Positions 11,333 to 19,756 of a DNA stretch of 64,000 nt are shown piece by piece. Location: NCBI RefSeq assembly GCF_014651695.1, contig NZ_BMXJ01000005.1, positions 511,415-575,414 of the forward strand. The letters are read 5' to 3'. Source of the stretch: Nocardiopsis terrae (lineage in GTDB: Bacteria > Actinomycetota > Actinomycetes > Streptosporangiales > Streptosporangiaceae). The translations under genes were made by a program, and so were the position numbers. Each line of letters begins with the position of its first letter. Position 1 is the first letter of the stretch. The notes beneath the pieces were generated by a model. It saw only the letters and a program-made list of their open reading frames with translations. It had not been told where the DNA came from and made no database searches.

Positions 11333-11341
11333 AGTTCAACT
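11333..11341. promoter_or_regulatory. Palindrome AGTT-C-AACT, candidate NrtR-like operator
   Basis: AGTTCAACT is a perfect 4-1-4 palindrome 43 bp upstream of the GTG start of the Nudix-type regulator; its AACTC is repeated at 11354-11358 with a 16-bp offset. Autoregulation is typical of NrtR-family genes, so this is a plausible operator, but the assignment is inference. Confidence 0.4.
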
Positions 11342-11383
11342 CAGGAAGAGAAAAACTCACCATGAGAACAACTGGGGGAAGCG

Positions 11384-12217
11384 GTGTCCGAAGGGATCGA
11401 CGGGCGACGGGGGGACGGCCGACCGGCCGCGGGAGGGTACGACGCGACCGACGAACACAGGTTCCTGGCCGGCTACGACCCGAACGCGTTCGCACCCGCC
11501 GCGGTCACCGTGGACGTGGTCGCGCTGACCATCCGCGACGGACTCCCCCACGTCCTGCTCGGCCGCCGCGCCCGGCACCCCCAGCGCGGCCGGTGGGCCC
11601 TACCAGGCGGGTTCGTCCGGGCCCGGGACAGCGCTGCCGGACCGGCCGACCCCGACCTCCCCGACGCCGCCCTGCGCGTGCTCACGGAGAAGACCCCCCT
11701 GCCCGCCGAGATACACCTGGAGCAGCTCGGCACCTACGGCGCGATCGACCGGGACCCCCGCATGCGGGTGATCTCGGTGGCGTACATGGTGCTGGCACCC
11801 GACCTGCCCGACCCGCGCACCGGCCGCGACACCGCGGAGGCCGCGTGGGTGCCCTGGACCGCCCTGGGCTACGGCGAGGGGGCCGACACCGGGCACGAAC
11901 TCGCCTTCGACCACACGCGCGTCCTCGGCGACGCCGTCGAACGCGCCCGCTCCAAACTGGAGTACACCGCCCTGGCCACCGCCTTCCTCCCACCCGCGTT
12001 CACCATCACCGAGCTGCGCGGGGTGTACGAGGCGGTGTGGGGGCGCACCCTGCACGCCGCCAACTTCCACCGCAAGATCCTCGCCACCCCGGGGTTCGTC
12101 GAGGACACCGGAGAACTGGCCGACCGCGGAGGTTCGGGGGGAGGCCGACGCGCCCGGCTGTACCGGGCGGGCGGCGCGGCCCTGCTCCACCCGCCGCTGC
12201 TGCGCGGCACCCAGTAG
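11384..12217 (+). CDS. NrtR-like transcriptional regulator (Nudix domain plus winged helix)
   Basis: A 277-residue protein: N-terminal Nudix fold (about residues 40-170) and C-terminal winged helix (about 190-260, YTALATAFLPPAFTITELRG ... HAANFHRKIL), the NrtR architecture. The Nudix box is degenerate: after LPGGFVRA comes an insertion, and ALRVLTEKT replaces the REUxEE hydrolase signature, so it should bind a nucleotide ligand such as ADP-ribose rather than hydrolyse it. GTG start after GGGGGAAG. It heads an operon with the J-domain, vWA and PurA-like genes and most likely regulates it. The ligand is unknown. Confidence 0.8.
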   Translation: MSEGIDGRRGDGRPAAGGYDATDEHRFLAGYDPNAFAPAAVTVDVVALTIRDGLPHVLLGRRARHPQRGRWALPGGFVRARDSAAGPADPDLPDAALRVLTEKTPLPAEIHLEQLGTYGAIDRDPRMRVISVAYMVLAPDLPDPRTGRDTAEAAWVPWTALGYGEGADTGHELAFDHTRVLGDAVERARSKLEYTALATAFLPPAFTITELRGVYEAVWGRTLHAANFHRKILATPGFVEDTGELADRGGSGGGRRARLYRAGGAALLHPPLLRGTQ

Positions 12218-12290
12218 CCCGCACCCGGCGGCAGGCACACGATGAGCAGTCACCCGGTGAGCAGCGCGCCCCGACCCCAGTGGAGAGCGG

Positions 12291-13427
12291 ATGAGTAACG
12301 AGCAGCACGTCCCAGGCGGTTTCGACGCCGCCCTGCACGCCCTCGGCCTCGCCGCGGACCCGGCCGCGCTGTTCGGCCCCCTGCCCGCCGACGGCGTCAC
12401 GGTGCCCCCGGTCGCCACCGCCGAGTACCGGCGTCTGGCCCGACTGCTCCACCCCGACACCGCGCCCGCCGACCGCGCTGCCGAGGCCGAAGCCGGATTC
12501 GCACGACTCACCGAGGCGTGGCGGCACTACCGGCAGGCCGCCGAGGGCGGTCCGGGGCTCGACGACATCACGTTCACGACCCGGGAGCGGACCTACCACG
12601 TGAGCCGGGACGGCGCCCTGGCCAGCGGGGACGTCGCGGACCTGCACGCGGTGCGGTGGCGGGAGGGGGCCCGGGGGCCGGGAACGGGCGGGGCCTGGCG
12701 GGACGGGGTACTCAAACTGCCCCGCGCTCCGCGCGACAACGACCTGATCCTGGCCGAGGCCACCGCACTGCGCCGTGTCCGGGAACGCGGGGCCGAACGC
12801 TACCGCGCCTTCGTCCCCGGGCTGGTGGAGTCGGTCCGGCACCGCGACGCGGCCACCGGAGTGGAGCGGCGCGGCAACGTGCTGGGCCGGCTGACCGGCT
12901 TCCACAGCCTGGCCGAGGTGCGGCGGGCCCAGCCGGAGGGGATCGACCCCCGCGACGCCGCCTGGATGTGGCGCCGGCTGCTGGTGGCCCTGGGCAACGC
13001 GCACCGGGCCGGGGTCGTGCACGGAGCGGTCGTCCCCGAACACGTCCTGATCCATCCGCAGGCGCACGGGCTGGTCCTCGTGGACTGGTGTTACTCGGTG
13101 ACCTTCGCCGAACCCCGTACCGCACCGCACATCCCGGCGATGGTGCAGCACCGCGTGGAGACGTATCCGCCCGAGGTCACCGCCCGCCGCCCCGCCGTGC
13201 CCGCCACCGACGTGTACATGGCCACCAGGTGCGTGGAGTTCGTGACCGGCGGACGACTCCCGCGACAGTTGCGGGCCTTCGCGCGCGGCTGTTCGCTGCC
13301 TGCGCCCGAGCGGCGGCCCGGCGACGCGTTCGCGCTGCTCGGCGAACTGGACGAGGTGCTGGAGCGGTGCTTCGGGCCGCGCCGCTTCCGCCCCTTCCGC
13401 CTTCCTGACCGGACCCGACCGGCCTGA
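12291..13427 (+). CDS. J-domain / pseudokinase fusion protein
   Basis: A 378-residue protein. Residues about 10-82 form a J-like domain with the HPD tripeptide at 54-56 (RLARLLHPDTAP). Residues about 100-370 form a protein-kinase-like fold: beta3-type Lys142 (VLKLPR), likely alphaC Glu156, HGAVVPEHVLI at 244-254 and DWC at 265-267. The catalytic-loop Asp is Ala246 and the usual Asn is His251, while the metal-binding Asp265 is kept, so it is probably a pseudokinase or nucleotide-binding scaffold. ATG after GGAGAGCGG, 73 bp after the NrtR-like gene and 47 bp before the vWA gene. Function unknown. Confidence 0.78.
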   Translation: MSNEQHVPGGFDAALHALGLAADPAALFGPLPADGVTVPPVATAEYRRLARLLHPDTAPADRAAEAEAGFARLTEAWRHYRQAAEGGPGLDDITFTTRERTYHVSRDGALASGDVADLHAVRWREGARGPGTGGAWRDGVLKLPRAPRDNDLILAEATALRRVRERGAERYRAFVPGLVESVRHRDAATGVERRGNVLGRLTGFHSLAEVRRAQPEGIDPRDAAWMWRRLLVALGNAHRAGVVHGAVVPEHVLIHPQAHGLVLVDWCYSVTFAEPRTAPHIPAMVQHRVETYPPEVTARRPAVPATDVYMATRCVEFVTGGRLPRQLRAFARGCSLPAPERRPGDAFALLGELDEVLERCFGPRRFRPFRLPDRTRPA

Positions 13428-13474
13428 TGCCCGACCGCCCCCTCACGGGGCACCCGACGACTCACGGAGACACC

Positions 13475-14464
13475 ATGGGAAGCAGCAGTTGGTCCACCGA
13501 CGCCTACCGCGCCCGGCAGGCCTACCAGAACTCCGCCGGAATCAGCAGCTTCGGCTAGCACGACGACGTCGCCGCCAAGTCCCCGCGCAAGGAGTGGAAG
13601 GCCCACCACTCGCTCGACCCGCACGGCGTGGCCGTACGGGAGAGCCGCGACTCCGACGCCCACCCGAACTCGCTCGCGGTGTCGGTGCTCTTCGACGTCA
13701 CCGGCTCCATGGGGCGGGCGCCGCGCACCCTCCAGTCCAAGCTCCCCGACCTGTTCGGGCTGCTCCTGCGCAAGGGGTACGTGGAGGACCCGCAGATCCT
13801 GTTCGGCGCGATCGGCGACGCCACCTGCGACCGGGTGCCGCTCCAGGTCGGCCAGTTCGAGTCCGGCAACGAACTGGAGGACGACCTGGGCAACATCCTG
13901 CTGGAGGGCGGGGGCGGCGGTCAGATGACCGAGTCCTACGAACTGGCGATGTACTTCATGGCCCGGCACACCGCCCTGGACTGCCTGGAGAAGCGGGGAC
14001 GGCGCGGCTACCTGTTCGTGGTGGGCGACGAGACGGCCTACGGCGCGGTGAAGGCGCGCGAGGTCCGCGACGTGATCGGCGACGACCTGGACGAGAACAT
14101 CGCGTTCCCGGCGGTCCTGGACGAGCTGCGGCGCAAGTTCGAGGTGTACTTCATCATGCCGACCGGCAGCTACCACTTCCGCGACGACCGTGTCCGGGAC
14201 TTCTGGGAGCGGCACATGGGCCAGAACCTCGTCCTGCTGGACGACCTGGACGCGGTCTGCGAGACGATCGCGGTCACGGTGGGCCTGGGCGAGGAGGCCG
14301 TCGACCTGGAGGAGGGGCTGCGGGACCTGGCCGACACCGGTTCGGACCAGGCCGACGTGGTCGGCAGGGCGCTCCGGCCGCTGGTGCGCGAGCGCGGGAC
14401 GGTCGCGGTGTCCTCGGAGGTGGAGGGGCTGGCCGGTGACGGCCCGGGGGTGGAGCGGCTGTGA
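13475..14464 (+). pseudogene. vWA-domain protein interrupted by in-frame TAG at codon 28
   Basis: The frame from ATG 13475 (ribosome site GGAG) encodes 27 sense codons ending ISSFG, then TAG at 13556-13558, then continues in the same frame with coding-like sequence (HDDVAAKSPRKEWKAHHSLD) into the vWA domain. Without the stop it would be 329 residues. The MIDAS metal site is DVTGS at 74-78, with conserved segments GAIGDATCD and LFVVGDETAYG downstream. Re-initiation could start at GTG 13628 (278 residues), just before the vWA domain but without a clear ribosome site. The stop codon overlaps the next gene's GTG. It may be a pseudogene, a readthrough case or a sequencing error (TAC to TAG). Confidence 0.8.
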
Positions 14465-15900
14465 GCGGACGGACGGGTGCGCGGGCACCGGAACGTACCG
14501 GAACGCCCGGGGCCGCTGGGGCGGCCGCTGCCGCCGGGGGCGCCCGGGAACACGCGATCGTGGTCGACCTCGGGTTCGGTGACGCGGGCAAGGGCGTGAC
14601 CGTGGACCTGCTGTGCGCACAGGGCGGGTTCGGCGCGGTGGTACGGGCCAACGGCGGCGCCCAGGCAGCGCACAACGTGGTCACACCGGACGGCCGGCAC
14701 CACACGTTCGCCCAGTTCGGGGCGGGCACGCTCGCCCCGGGGCGCCCGGTGCCCACGCACCTGTCCCGCTTCATGGTGGTGGACCCCCTCGCTCTGGCGG
14801 CCGAGGCCCAGCACCTGGCCGCCCTGGGGGTGGCCGACCCGTTCTCCCTGGTCACCGTGGACCGGCGGGCGCTGATCAGCACGCCGTGGCACGCGGCGGC
14901 CAACCGGGCCCGGGAACGGGCCCGCGGCCGGGAGCGGCACGGTTCGTGCGGAATGGGGGTGGGCGAGACGATGGCCTACGCCCTGGAACACCCGGAGGAC
15001 GCGCCCACCGTCGGTGACTGCGCCCGCCCGCACCTGCTCCGCCGCAAGCTGGGCCTGTTGGCCGACCGGCTGGCGTCGGTACTGGCCGAGGAGGCCCCCC
15101 GGAGAGCCGAGGGAGCGGGGAGCGCCGACGCGGCGGAGCGTGACCCCCTCCCCGAGCTGGAGGGGTGCCTGGCCGCCTACCGGGCCTTCGCGGGGCGGGT
15201 CCGGCTGGTGGACGAGCGGTACCTGCCCCGGCTGCTGGCCCGGGGCCCGGTGGTGTTCGAGGGCGCCCAGGGCGTCCTGCTCGACGAGTGGCACGGTTTC
15301 CACCCGTACACCACCTGGTCCACGACGACCACCGTCAACCCGCTCGCTCTGTTGGCGGAGGCCGGGCCGGCGGGCGACGCGCGCCGGATCGGGGTGACGC
15401 GCACCTTCACCACCCGGCACGGCGCCGGGCCGCTGGTCACCGAGGACCCGTTCCTCACCGCACGGCTGGCCGACCGGCACAACCGCGCCCACCCCTGGCA
15501 GGGCGGGTTCCGGGTGGGCCACCTCGACCTGGTCGCGGCCAGGTACGCGCTGGAGGCCACCGGCGGGGTGGACTCGCTGGTGGTCACGCACGCCGACGCC
15601 CCCGCCCGGCTCGGCCGGGGGCTGCGGTGGTGCGTGGGTTACGAGCTCTCCGACGGGACCCCGCTGCGGATCGCCCCGGGGGACTCCCCCGACCTGGCCC
15701 GCCAGGCACGGATCGCCGGACTGTTGGCTTCCGCCCACCCGGTACTGCGTCCGGTCCCGGGTGAGGCCCCCACGAGCGTCGCCGAAGCTCTGGACCTGCC
15801 CCTGGAGGCGGTCTTCACCGGCCCGACCAGGGCCGACGCCCAGATCCCGGCACACCGCCCCTCCGGTGCGGGGGCGCTGCTCCGGGGTGCACCGGTCTGA
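14461..15900 (+). CDS. Divergent adenylosuccinate-synthetase-like enzyme
   Basis: A 479-residue PurA-family protein with an extra 28-residue Ala/Gly-rich leader. Recognisable motifs: GFGDAGKG at 38-45 (PurA GDEGKG, catalytic Asp41 kept), GGAQAAHN at 65-72 (PurA GGNNAGHT, catalytic His71 kept), EGAQGVLLD at 267-275, TTRHGAGP at 317-324, and THAD at 376-379 replacing the guanine-recognition TKLD. It may therefore join Asp or another amine to a purine-like nucleotide with altered cofactor choice. It is unlikely to be the housekeeping PurA. GTG start overlaps the vWA stop (GTGA), implying translational coupling. Confidence 0.8.
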   Translation: MSGRTGARAPERTGTPGAAGAAAAAGGAREHAIVVDLGFGDAGKGVTVDLLCAQGGFGAVVRANGGAQAAHNVVTPDGRHHTFAQFGAGTLAPGRPVPTHLSRFMVVDPLALAAEAQHLAALGVADPFSLVTVDRRALISTPWHAAANRARERARGRERHGSCGMGVGETMAYALEHPEDAPTVGDCARPHLLRRKLGLLADRLASVLAEEAPRRAEGAGSADAAERDPLPELEGCLAAYRAFAGRVRLVDERYLPRLLARGPVVFEGAQGVLLDEWHGFHPYTTWSTTTTVNPLALLAEAGPAGDARRIGVTRTFTTRHGAGPLVTEDPFLTARLADRHNRAHPWQGGFRVGHLDLVAARYALEATGGVDSLVVTHADAPARLGRGLRWCVGYELSDGTPLRIAPGDSPDLARQARIAGLLASAHPVLRPVPGEAPTSVAEALDLPLEAVFTGPTRADAQIPAHRPSGAGALLRGAPV

Positions 15901-15946
15901 GCGTGTCGGGCTCGAACAGCGGTGGAGGGCGATCTAGTTTGGGGCG

Positions 15947-16372
15947 ATGAGCTCACTCTCCGACCCCGAGGTCCGCGACTTCCTGCTCCACGGCACACGC
16001 ACGGGCAAGGTCGCCTACACCGCGGCGGACGGCCGCCCTCTGGTGGCGCCGGTCTGGTTCACCATCGACGACGACGGGCTGGTGTTCAACACCGGCGGGG
16101 ACAGCGCCAAGGGCCGGGCCCTGGCCCGCGATCCCCGACTGGCGCTGGTGGTGGACCTGGAAGAGCCGCCGTTCGGGTTCGTGCAGGTCCAGGGCGTGGC
16201 CGAGGTCTCCGAGGACCCCGCCGAACTGCTGCGCACCGCGACCGCGATCGCCCGGCGGTACATGGGCCCGGAGCAGGCCGAGGAGTTCGGCCGCCGCAAC
16301 GGCGTCCCGGGCGAGCTCGTGGTGCGGCTCCGCCCGACCAGGGTGGTCGCCGCCATGAACATGACCGACTGA
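15947..16372 (+). CDS. PPOX-class, probably F420-dependent, split-barrel protein
   Basis: A 141-residue pyridoxamine-phosphate-oxidase-fold protein of the small actinobacterial F420/FMN-binding type. Conserved strands are GKVAYTAADGRPLVAPVWF, LVFNTGGDSAKGRALARDP and ALVVDLEEPPFGFVQVQG; the C terminus VVRLRPTRVVAAMNM is typical. ATG start, 46 bp after the PurA-like gene, so it may be read from the same operon although its relation to that module is unclear. Substrate unknown. Confidence 0.82.
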   Translation: MSSLSDPEVRDFLLHGTRTGKVAYTAADGRPLVAPVWFTIDDDGLVFNTGGDSAKGRALARDPRLALVVDLEEPPFGFVQVQGVAEVSEDPAELLRTATAIARRYMGPEQAEEFGRRNGVPGELVVRLRPTRVVAAMNMTD

Positions 16373-16396
16373 CGAACCGGACACGGCCGGCCCGGG

Positions 16397-16432
16397 CCCC
16401 GCCCCGGCGGACGGGTCCGCCCGGTGGCGGGG
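16397..16432. terminator. Hairpin between convergent PPOX and DUF4282 genes
   Basis: CCCCGCC plus CCGGCGGAC (16397-16412) pair with GTCCGCCCGG plus GGCGGGG (16415-16432) with single unpaired bases. Placement between converging stops supports a bidirectional terminator. Confidence 0.65.
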
Positions 16433-16458
16433 CGGCGGTGCGGCGCCGCCCCGGAGTC

Positions 16459-16938
16459 CTACATGCCGCCCCGCTGGCGGATGGCGGTGAGGTCCTCGCT
16501 GATACGGAAGACCACGATGAGCAGTTCGAGGACCACCCGGCTCAGCAGCACGGAGATCGCGGTGCCGACCAGAACGCCGAGCAGCGCGAGGAACCCGGCG
16601 AAGAAGGCCTCGCTCATCATCGCGATGGCGGCGACCAACCCGCCGATGAACCAGAACCCGATCAGGACCAGCCACAGGATGAAGAGGATCTTGATGATCC
16701 GGGTGGTGACGAACTCGCGGAAGGAGAAGTCGAAGAGCGCGCCGAAGAACCCGGTGGACGCGGGCTGGGCGTAGCCGCCCTGGGGCTGCTGGGGCGGGAC
16801 CCCGGGCTGCTGGTAGTACTGCCCGCCGGAGGCCGCCCCGGGGTAGCCGCCGGACTGGGGCTGCTGGTAGGGCTGCTGCGGCTGCTGTCCGTAGGGCTGC
16901 TGCGAGGGGTCCTGGGGGTATTCCGGGGGGTTGCTCAT
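16459..16938 (-). CDS. DUF4282-family membrane protein with Pro/Gln/Tyr-rich N terminus
   Basis: A 159-residue protein. The first 65 residues are a PQQPYQQPQ-type low-complexity arm; then FFGALFDFSFREFVTTRIIK leads into two hydrophobic segments (about 80-105 and 112-145), the pattern of DUF4282 proteins. ATG after GAGGAAAG. The function is unknown; proline/glutamine-rich arms in actinobacterial membrane proteins often mediate protein contacts. Monocistronic on the minus strand next to the yebC terminator. Confidence 0.8.
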   Translation of the reverse strand: MSNPPEYPQDPSQQPYGQQPQQPYQQPQSGGYPGAASGGQYYQQPGVPPQQPQGGYAQPASTGFFGALFDFSFREFVTTRIIKILFILWLVLIGFWFIGGLVAAIAMMSEAFFAGFLALLGVLVGTAISVLLSRVVLELLIVVFRISEDLTAIRQRGGM

Positions 16939-17055
16939 GGCCGTACTTTCCTCATCGCCGGGTTTCGTCGGACGTGTCCGCGCTGCCGTCCGGGAACAGG
17001 CGGCAGCCACCACGTACTGTACTCATCCACCCGTCCGGCCGTCCGAACGGCACGC

Positions 17056-17097
17056 ACGCCTGTGGCCGCGCCCCTGTCGGGGTGCGGCCACAGGCGT
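17056..17097 (-). terminator. Terminator downstream of yebC
   Basis: ACGCCTGTGGCCGC (17056-17069) and GCGGCCACAGGCGT (17084-17097) form a perfect 14-bp stem, with an inner CCCC/GGGG extension. It ends 30 bp past the yebC stop. Confidence 0.75.
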
Positions 17098-17127
17098 CGA
17101 CGTGTGCTCCCGTTCGGGTACCGAGCC

Positions 17128-17874
17128 CTACAGCTCGGCCATGACCTCGTCGGGGATGTCGGCGTTGGTGTAGACGTTCTGGACGTCGTCGGAGTCCTCC
17201 AGCACGTCCACCACCCGCATGACCTTCTTGGCGGCCTCGGCGTCGACCGGGACCTCCATGGTCGGCAGGAAGCTGGAGTCCGCGGAGTCGTACTCGATCC
17301 CGGCCGCCTGGAGGGCGGTGCGGACCTCGACGAGGTCGGTGGCCTCGCAGACGATCTCGAAGACCTCGCCGAGGTCCTCGACGTCTTCGGCGCCGGCCTC
17401 CAGGACCGCGAGGGTCACGTCGTCCTCGGTGGTGCCCTCCTTGGGCACGATCACGACGCCCTTGCGGTTGAACAGGTACGACACCGAACCGGCGTCGGCC
17501 ATGTTGCCGCCGTTGCGGGTGACCGCGACACGCACCTCGGAGGCGGCGCGGTTGCGGTTGTCGGTGAGGCACTCCACGAGCAGCGCCACACCGCCGGGGG
17601 CGTAGCCCTCGTACATGATGGTCTGCCACTCGGCTCCGCCGGCCTCCTCACCGGAGCCGCGCTTGCGGGCGCGCTCGATGTTGTCGGCGGGCACCGAGTT
17701 CTTCTTCGCCTTCTGGATGGCGTCGAAGAGCGTCGGGTTCCCTTCGGGGTCCCCACCACCGGTACGCGCGGCCACCTCGACGTTCTTGATCAGCTTGGCG
17801 AAGAGCTTGCTGCGCTTGGCATCGATGACGGCTTTCTTGTGCTTGGTGGTGGCCCACTTGGAGTGGCCGCTCAT
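17128..17874 (-). CDS. yebC: YebC/PmpR (TACO1) family protein
   Basis: A 248-residue protein of the YebC/TACO1 family, with [20 protein letters not shown] at the N terminus and the invariant [10 protein letters not shown] and LFNRKGV segments. Members act as transcription regulators or assist ribosomes on proline-rich stretches; which applies here is not visible. Its ATG overlaps the pdxT stop by 4 bases (ATGA). In many actinobacteria ruvC follows directly; here the plus-strand NrtR-like module and the DUF4282 gene intervene. Confidence 0.94.
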   Translation of the reverse strand: MSGHSKWATTKHKKAVIDAKRSKLFAKLIKNVEVAARTGGGDPEGNPTLFDAIQKAKKNSVPADNIERARKRGSGEEAGGAEWQTIMYEGYAPGGVALLVECLTDNRNRAASEVRVAVTRNGGNMADAGSVSYLFNRKGVVIVPKEGTTEDDVTLAVLEAGAEDVEDLGEVFEIVCEATDLVEVRTALQAAGIEYDSADSSFLPTMEVPVDAEAAKKVMRVVDVLEDSDDVQNVYTNADIPDEVMAEL

Positions 17875-18491
17875 TCGAGTCCTTTCACGATGTCGACGAA
17901 GAGGCGGTGAACGCGCGCGTCGTCGGTGAGTTCGGGATGGAAGGACGTCGCCATCAGGCCGCCCTGTCGTACCGCGACGATCCTACCGGCCTCGTCAGGG
18001 CCGGGGACGCTCCCGAGGACCGTGACCCCGGGGCCGACCGACTCCACCCAGGGGGCGCGGATGAACACCGCGTCGAACGGGTCCGTACCGATACCGTCGA
18101 TCCGCACCCCGGCCTCGAAGGACTCGGTCTGGCGCCCGAAGGCGTTGCGGCGCACCGTCATGTCGATGCCGCCGACGGTCTGCTGGTCGGCCGTGCCACC
18201 CAGAACGCGGTCGGCCAGCATGATCATTCCCGCGCACGTCCCGTAGACGGGCATACCTGCCGCGACATGTTTGCGCAGCGGGTCCAGCAGGCCGTACCGG
18301 ACGGCCAGCTTGGACATGGTGGTGGACTCCCCGCCGGGGACGACCAGGCCGTCGACGGCGTCGAGCTGGTCGACGGAGAGGACCTTCACGGTGTGCGCGC
18401 CCAAGCCCTCCAGGACGTGCGTGTGTTCGGCGACGTCCCCCTGGAGGGCGAGGACGCCGATGGTGGGTCTGGCGGTCAAGTACGGCCTCAC
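17871..18491 (-). CDS. pdxT: Pyridoxal 5'-phosphate synthase glutaminase subunit PdxT
   Basis: A 206-residue class I glutaminase feeding ammonia to PdxS in vitamin B6 synthesis. [12 protein letters not shown] at the N terminus, the oxyanion PGGESTTMS, the nucleophile Cys in YGTCAGMI and the His-Glu pair in SFHPELT are intact. GTG start (a TTG at the sixth codon is an alternative). It overlaps yebC by 4 bases and follows pdxS after 93 bp containing a hairpin. Confidence 0.94.
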   Translation of the reverse strand: MRPYLTARPTIGVLALQGDVAEHTHVLEGLGAHTVKVLSVDQLDAVDGLVVPGGESTTMSKLAVRYGLLDPLRKHVAAGMPVYGTCAGMIMLADRVLGGTADQQTVGGIDMTVRRNAFGRQTESFEAGVRIDGIGTDPFDAVFIRAPWVESVGPGVTVLGSVPGPDEAGRIVAVRQGGLMATSFHPELTDDARVHRLFVDIVKGLE

Positions 18492-18528
18492 TCGTTGTGG
18501 GACTGGCTGCTGGGTGGGCGGTCCGGGC

Positions 18529-18558
18529 GGGCGGCGGGTACCTGATGACCCGCCGCCC
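18529..18558 (-). terminator. Hairpin between pdxS and pdxT
   Basis: GGGCGGCGGGT (18529-18539) and ACCCGCCGCCC (18548-18558) pair perfectly over 11 bp. It sits just after the pdxS stop and 37 bp before the pdxT start, so it may partially terminate the message and set the PdxS to PdxT ratio. Confidence 0.55.
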
Positions 18559-18584
18559 GTCGCGAACCGCCGGCTGCCTGGCTG

Positions 18585-19496
18585 CTACCAGCCGCGGCCG
18601 GCGTAGCGCTCGGATTCGGACAGCTCGTCCAGGTTGATGCCGACCATGGCCTCGCCCAGGCCGCGCGAGACGCGGGCGATCACGGCGGGGTCCTCGTAGT
18701 GCAGGGTGGCCTGCACGATGGCGTCGGCGCGCCTGGCCGGGTCACCGGACTTGAAGATGCCCGAGCCGACGAACACGCTCTGGGCGCCCAGCTGGCGCAT
18801 CAGCGCGGCGTCGGCGGGGGTGGCCACACCACCGGCGGAGAACAGCGGCACGGGCAGCTTGCCCAGGCCCGCGACCTCCTTGACGATCTCGTAGGGGGCG
18901 CGCAGCTCCTTGGCGGCACCGAACAGCTCGGGCTCGTCCAGGGTGCCCAGGCGCTTGATCTCACCGTTGATGGAGCGCATGTGGCGGGTGGCCTCGACGA
19001 CGTTGCCGGTGCCGGCCTCGCCCTTGGAGCGGATCATCGCAGCGCCCTCGGCGATCCGGCGCAGGGCCTCACCGAGGTTGGTGGCACCGCAGACGAAGGG
19101 AACGGTGAACGCCCACTTGTCGATGTGGTAGGCCTCGTCGGCCGGGGTGAGGACCTCGGACTCGTCGATGAAGTCCACGCCGAGGGACTCCAGGACCTGG
19201 GCCTCGACGAAGTGGCCGATGCGGACCTTGGCCATGACCGGGATGGAGACGGCCTCGACGATGCCGTCGATCATGTCCGGGTCGGACATGCGGGCGACGC
19301 CGCCGTCCTTGCGGATGTCGGCGGGCACGCGCTCCAGGGCCATGACCGCGACGGCACCGGCGTCCTCGGCGATCTTGGCCTGCTCCGGCGTGACGACGTC
19401 CATGATGACGCCGTTCTTGAGCTGCTCGGCCATGCCTCGCTTGACGCGCTGGGTACCGACGGCGTTGTCGGAGGTGTTCGATGCGTTGGTGGCCAC
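18585..19496 (-). CDS. pdxS: Pyridoxal 5'-phosphate synthase subunit PdxS
   Basis: A 303-residue (beta/alpha)8 enzyme making PLP from ribose 5-phosphate, glyceraldehyde 3-phosphate and ammonia. Landmarks: [20 protein letters not shown], the Lys-containing [26 protein letters not shown] and [14 protein letters not shown] with GSGIFKS for phosphate binding. GTG start chosen because GGGAG lies just upstream; a longer open frame upstream lacks coding character. Partner of pdxT. Confidence 0.95.
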   Translation of the reverse strand: MATNASNTSDNAVGTQRVKRGMAEQLKNGVIMDVVTPEQAKIAEDAGAVAVMALERVPADIRKDGGVARMSDPDMIDGIVEAVSIPVMAKVRIGHFVEAQVLESLGVDFIDESEVLTPADEAYHIDKWAFTVPFVCGATNLGEALRRIAEGAAMIRSKGEAGTGNVVEATRHMRSINGEIKRLGTLDEPELFGAAKELRAPYEIVKEVAGLGKLPVPLFSAGGVATPADAALMRQLGAQSVFVGSGIFKSGDPARRADAIVQATLHYEDPAVIARVSRGLGEAMVGINLDELSESERYAGRGW

Positions 19497-19756
19497 GGTG
19501 GTGGGCTCCCGTTTCTTCTGCTGGTGTGGGGCCAGGCCCCGTTCTCCGGAGAGGTACTGCCTCCCGCGTGAACACGGCCTGGTTCGTGTTCCGGGCAGCG
19601 GGCTCGGTGGCGTCGCACGTGGGTTCGCGGACACCGGCGGCGCCGCGCACCCTGGTCGACCAGCCTCCTATCCTAGTTCCACCCTTTTGGGAACGTTTGG
19701 CCAGATCGGAGTTTGGGCTGTTCGCCCTGCGCCAGGCTGGCGTCGGAGGGCCGCCG

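Noticed and set aside
9997-12294. 765-codon plus-strand open frame across ruvA, ruvC and the NrtR-like gene
   Set aside because: Antisense of ruvAC and then a shifted frame of the Nudix regulator; no domain coherence.
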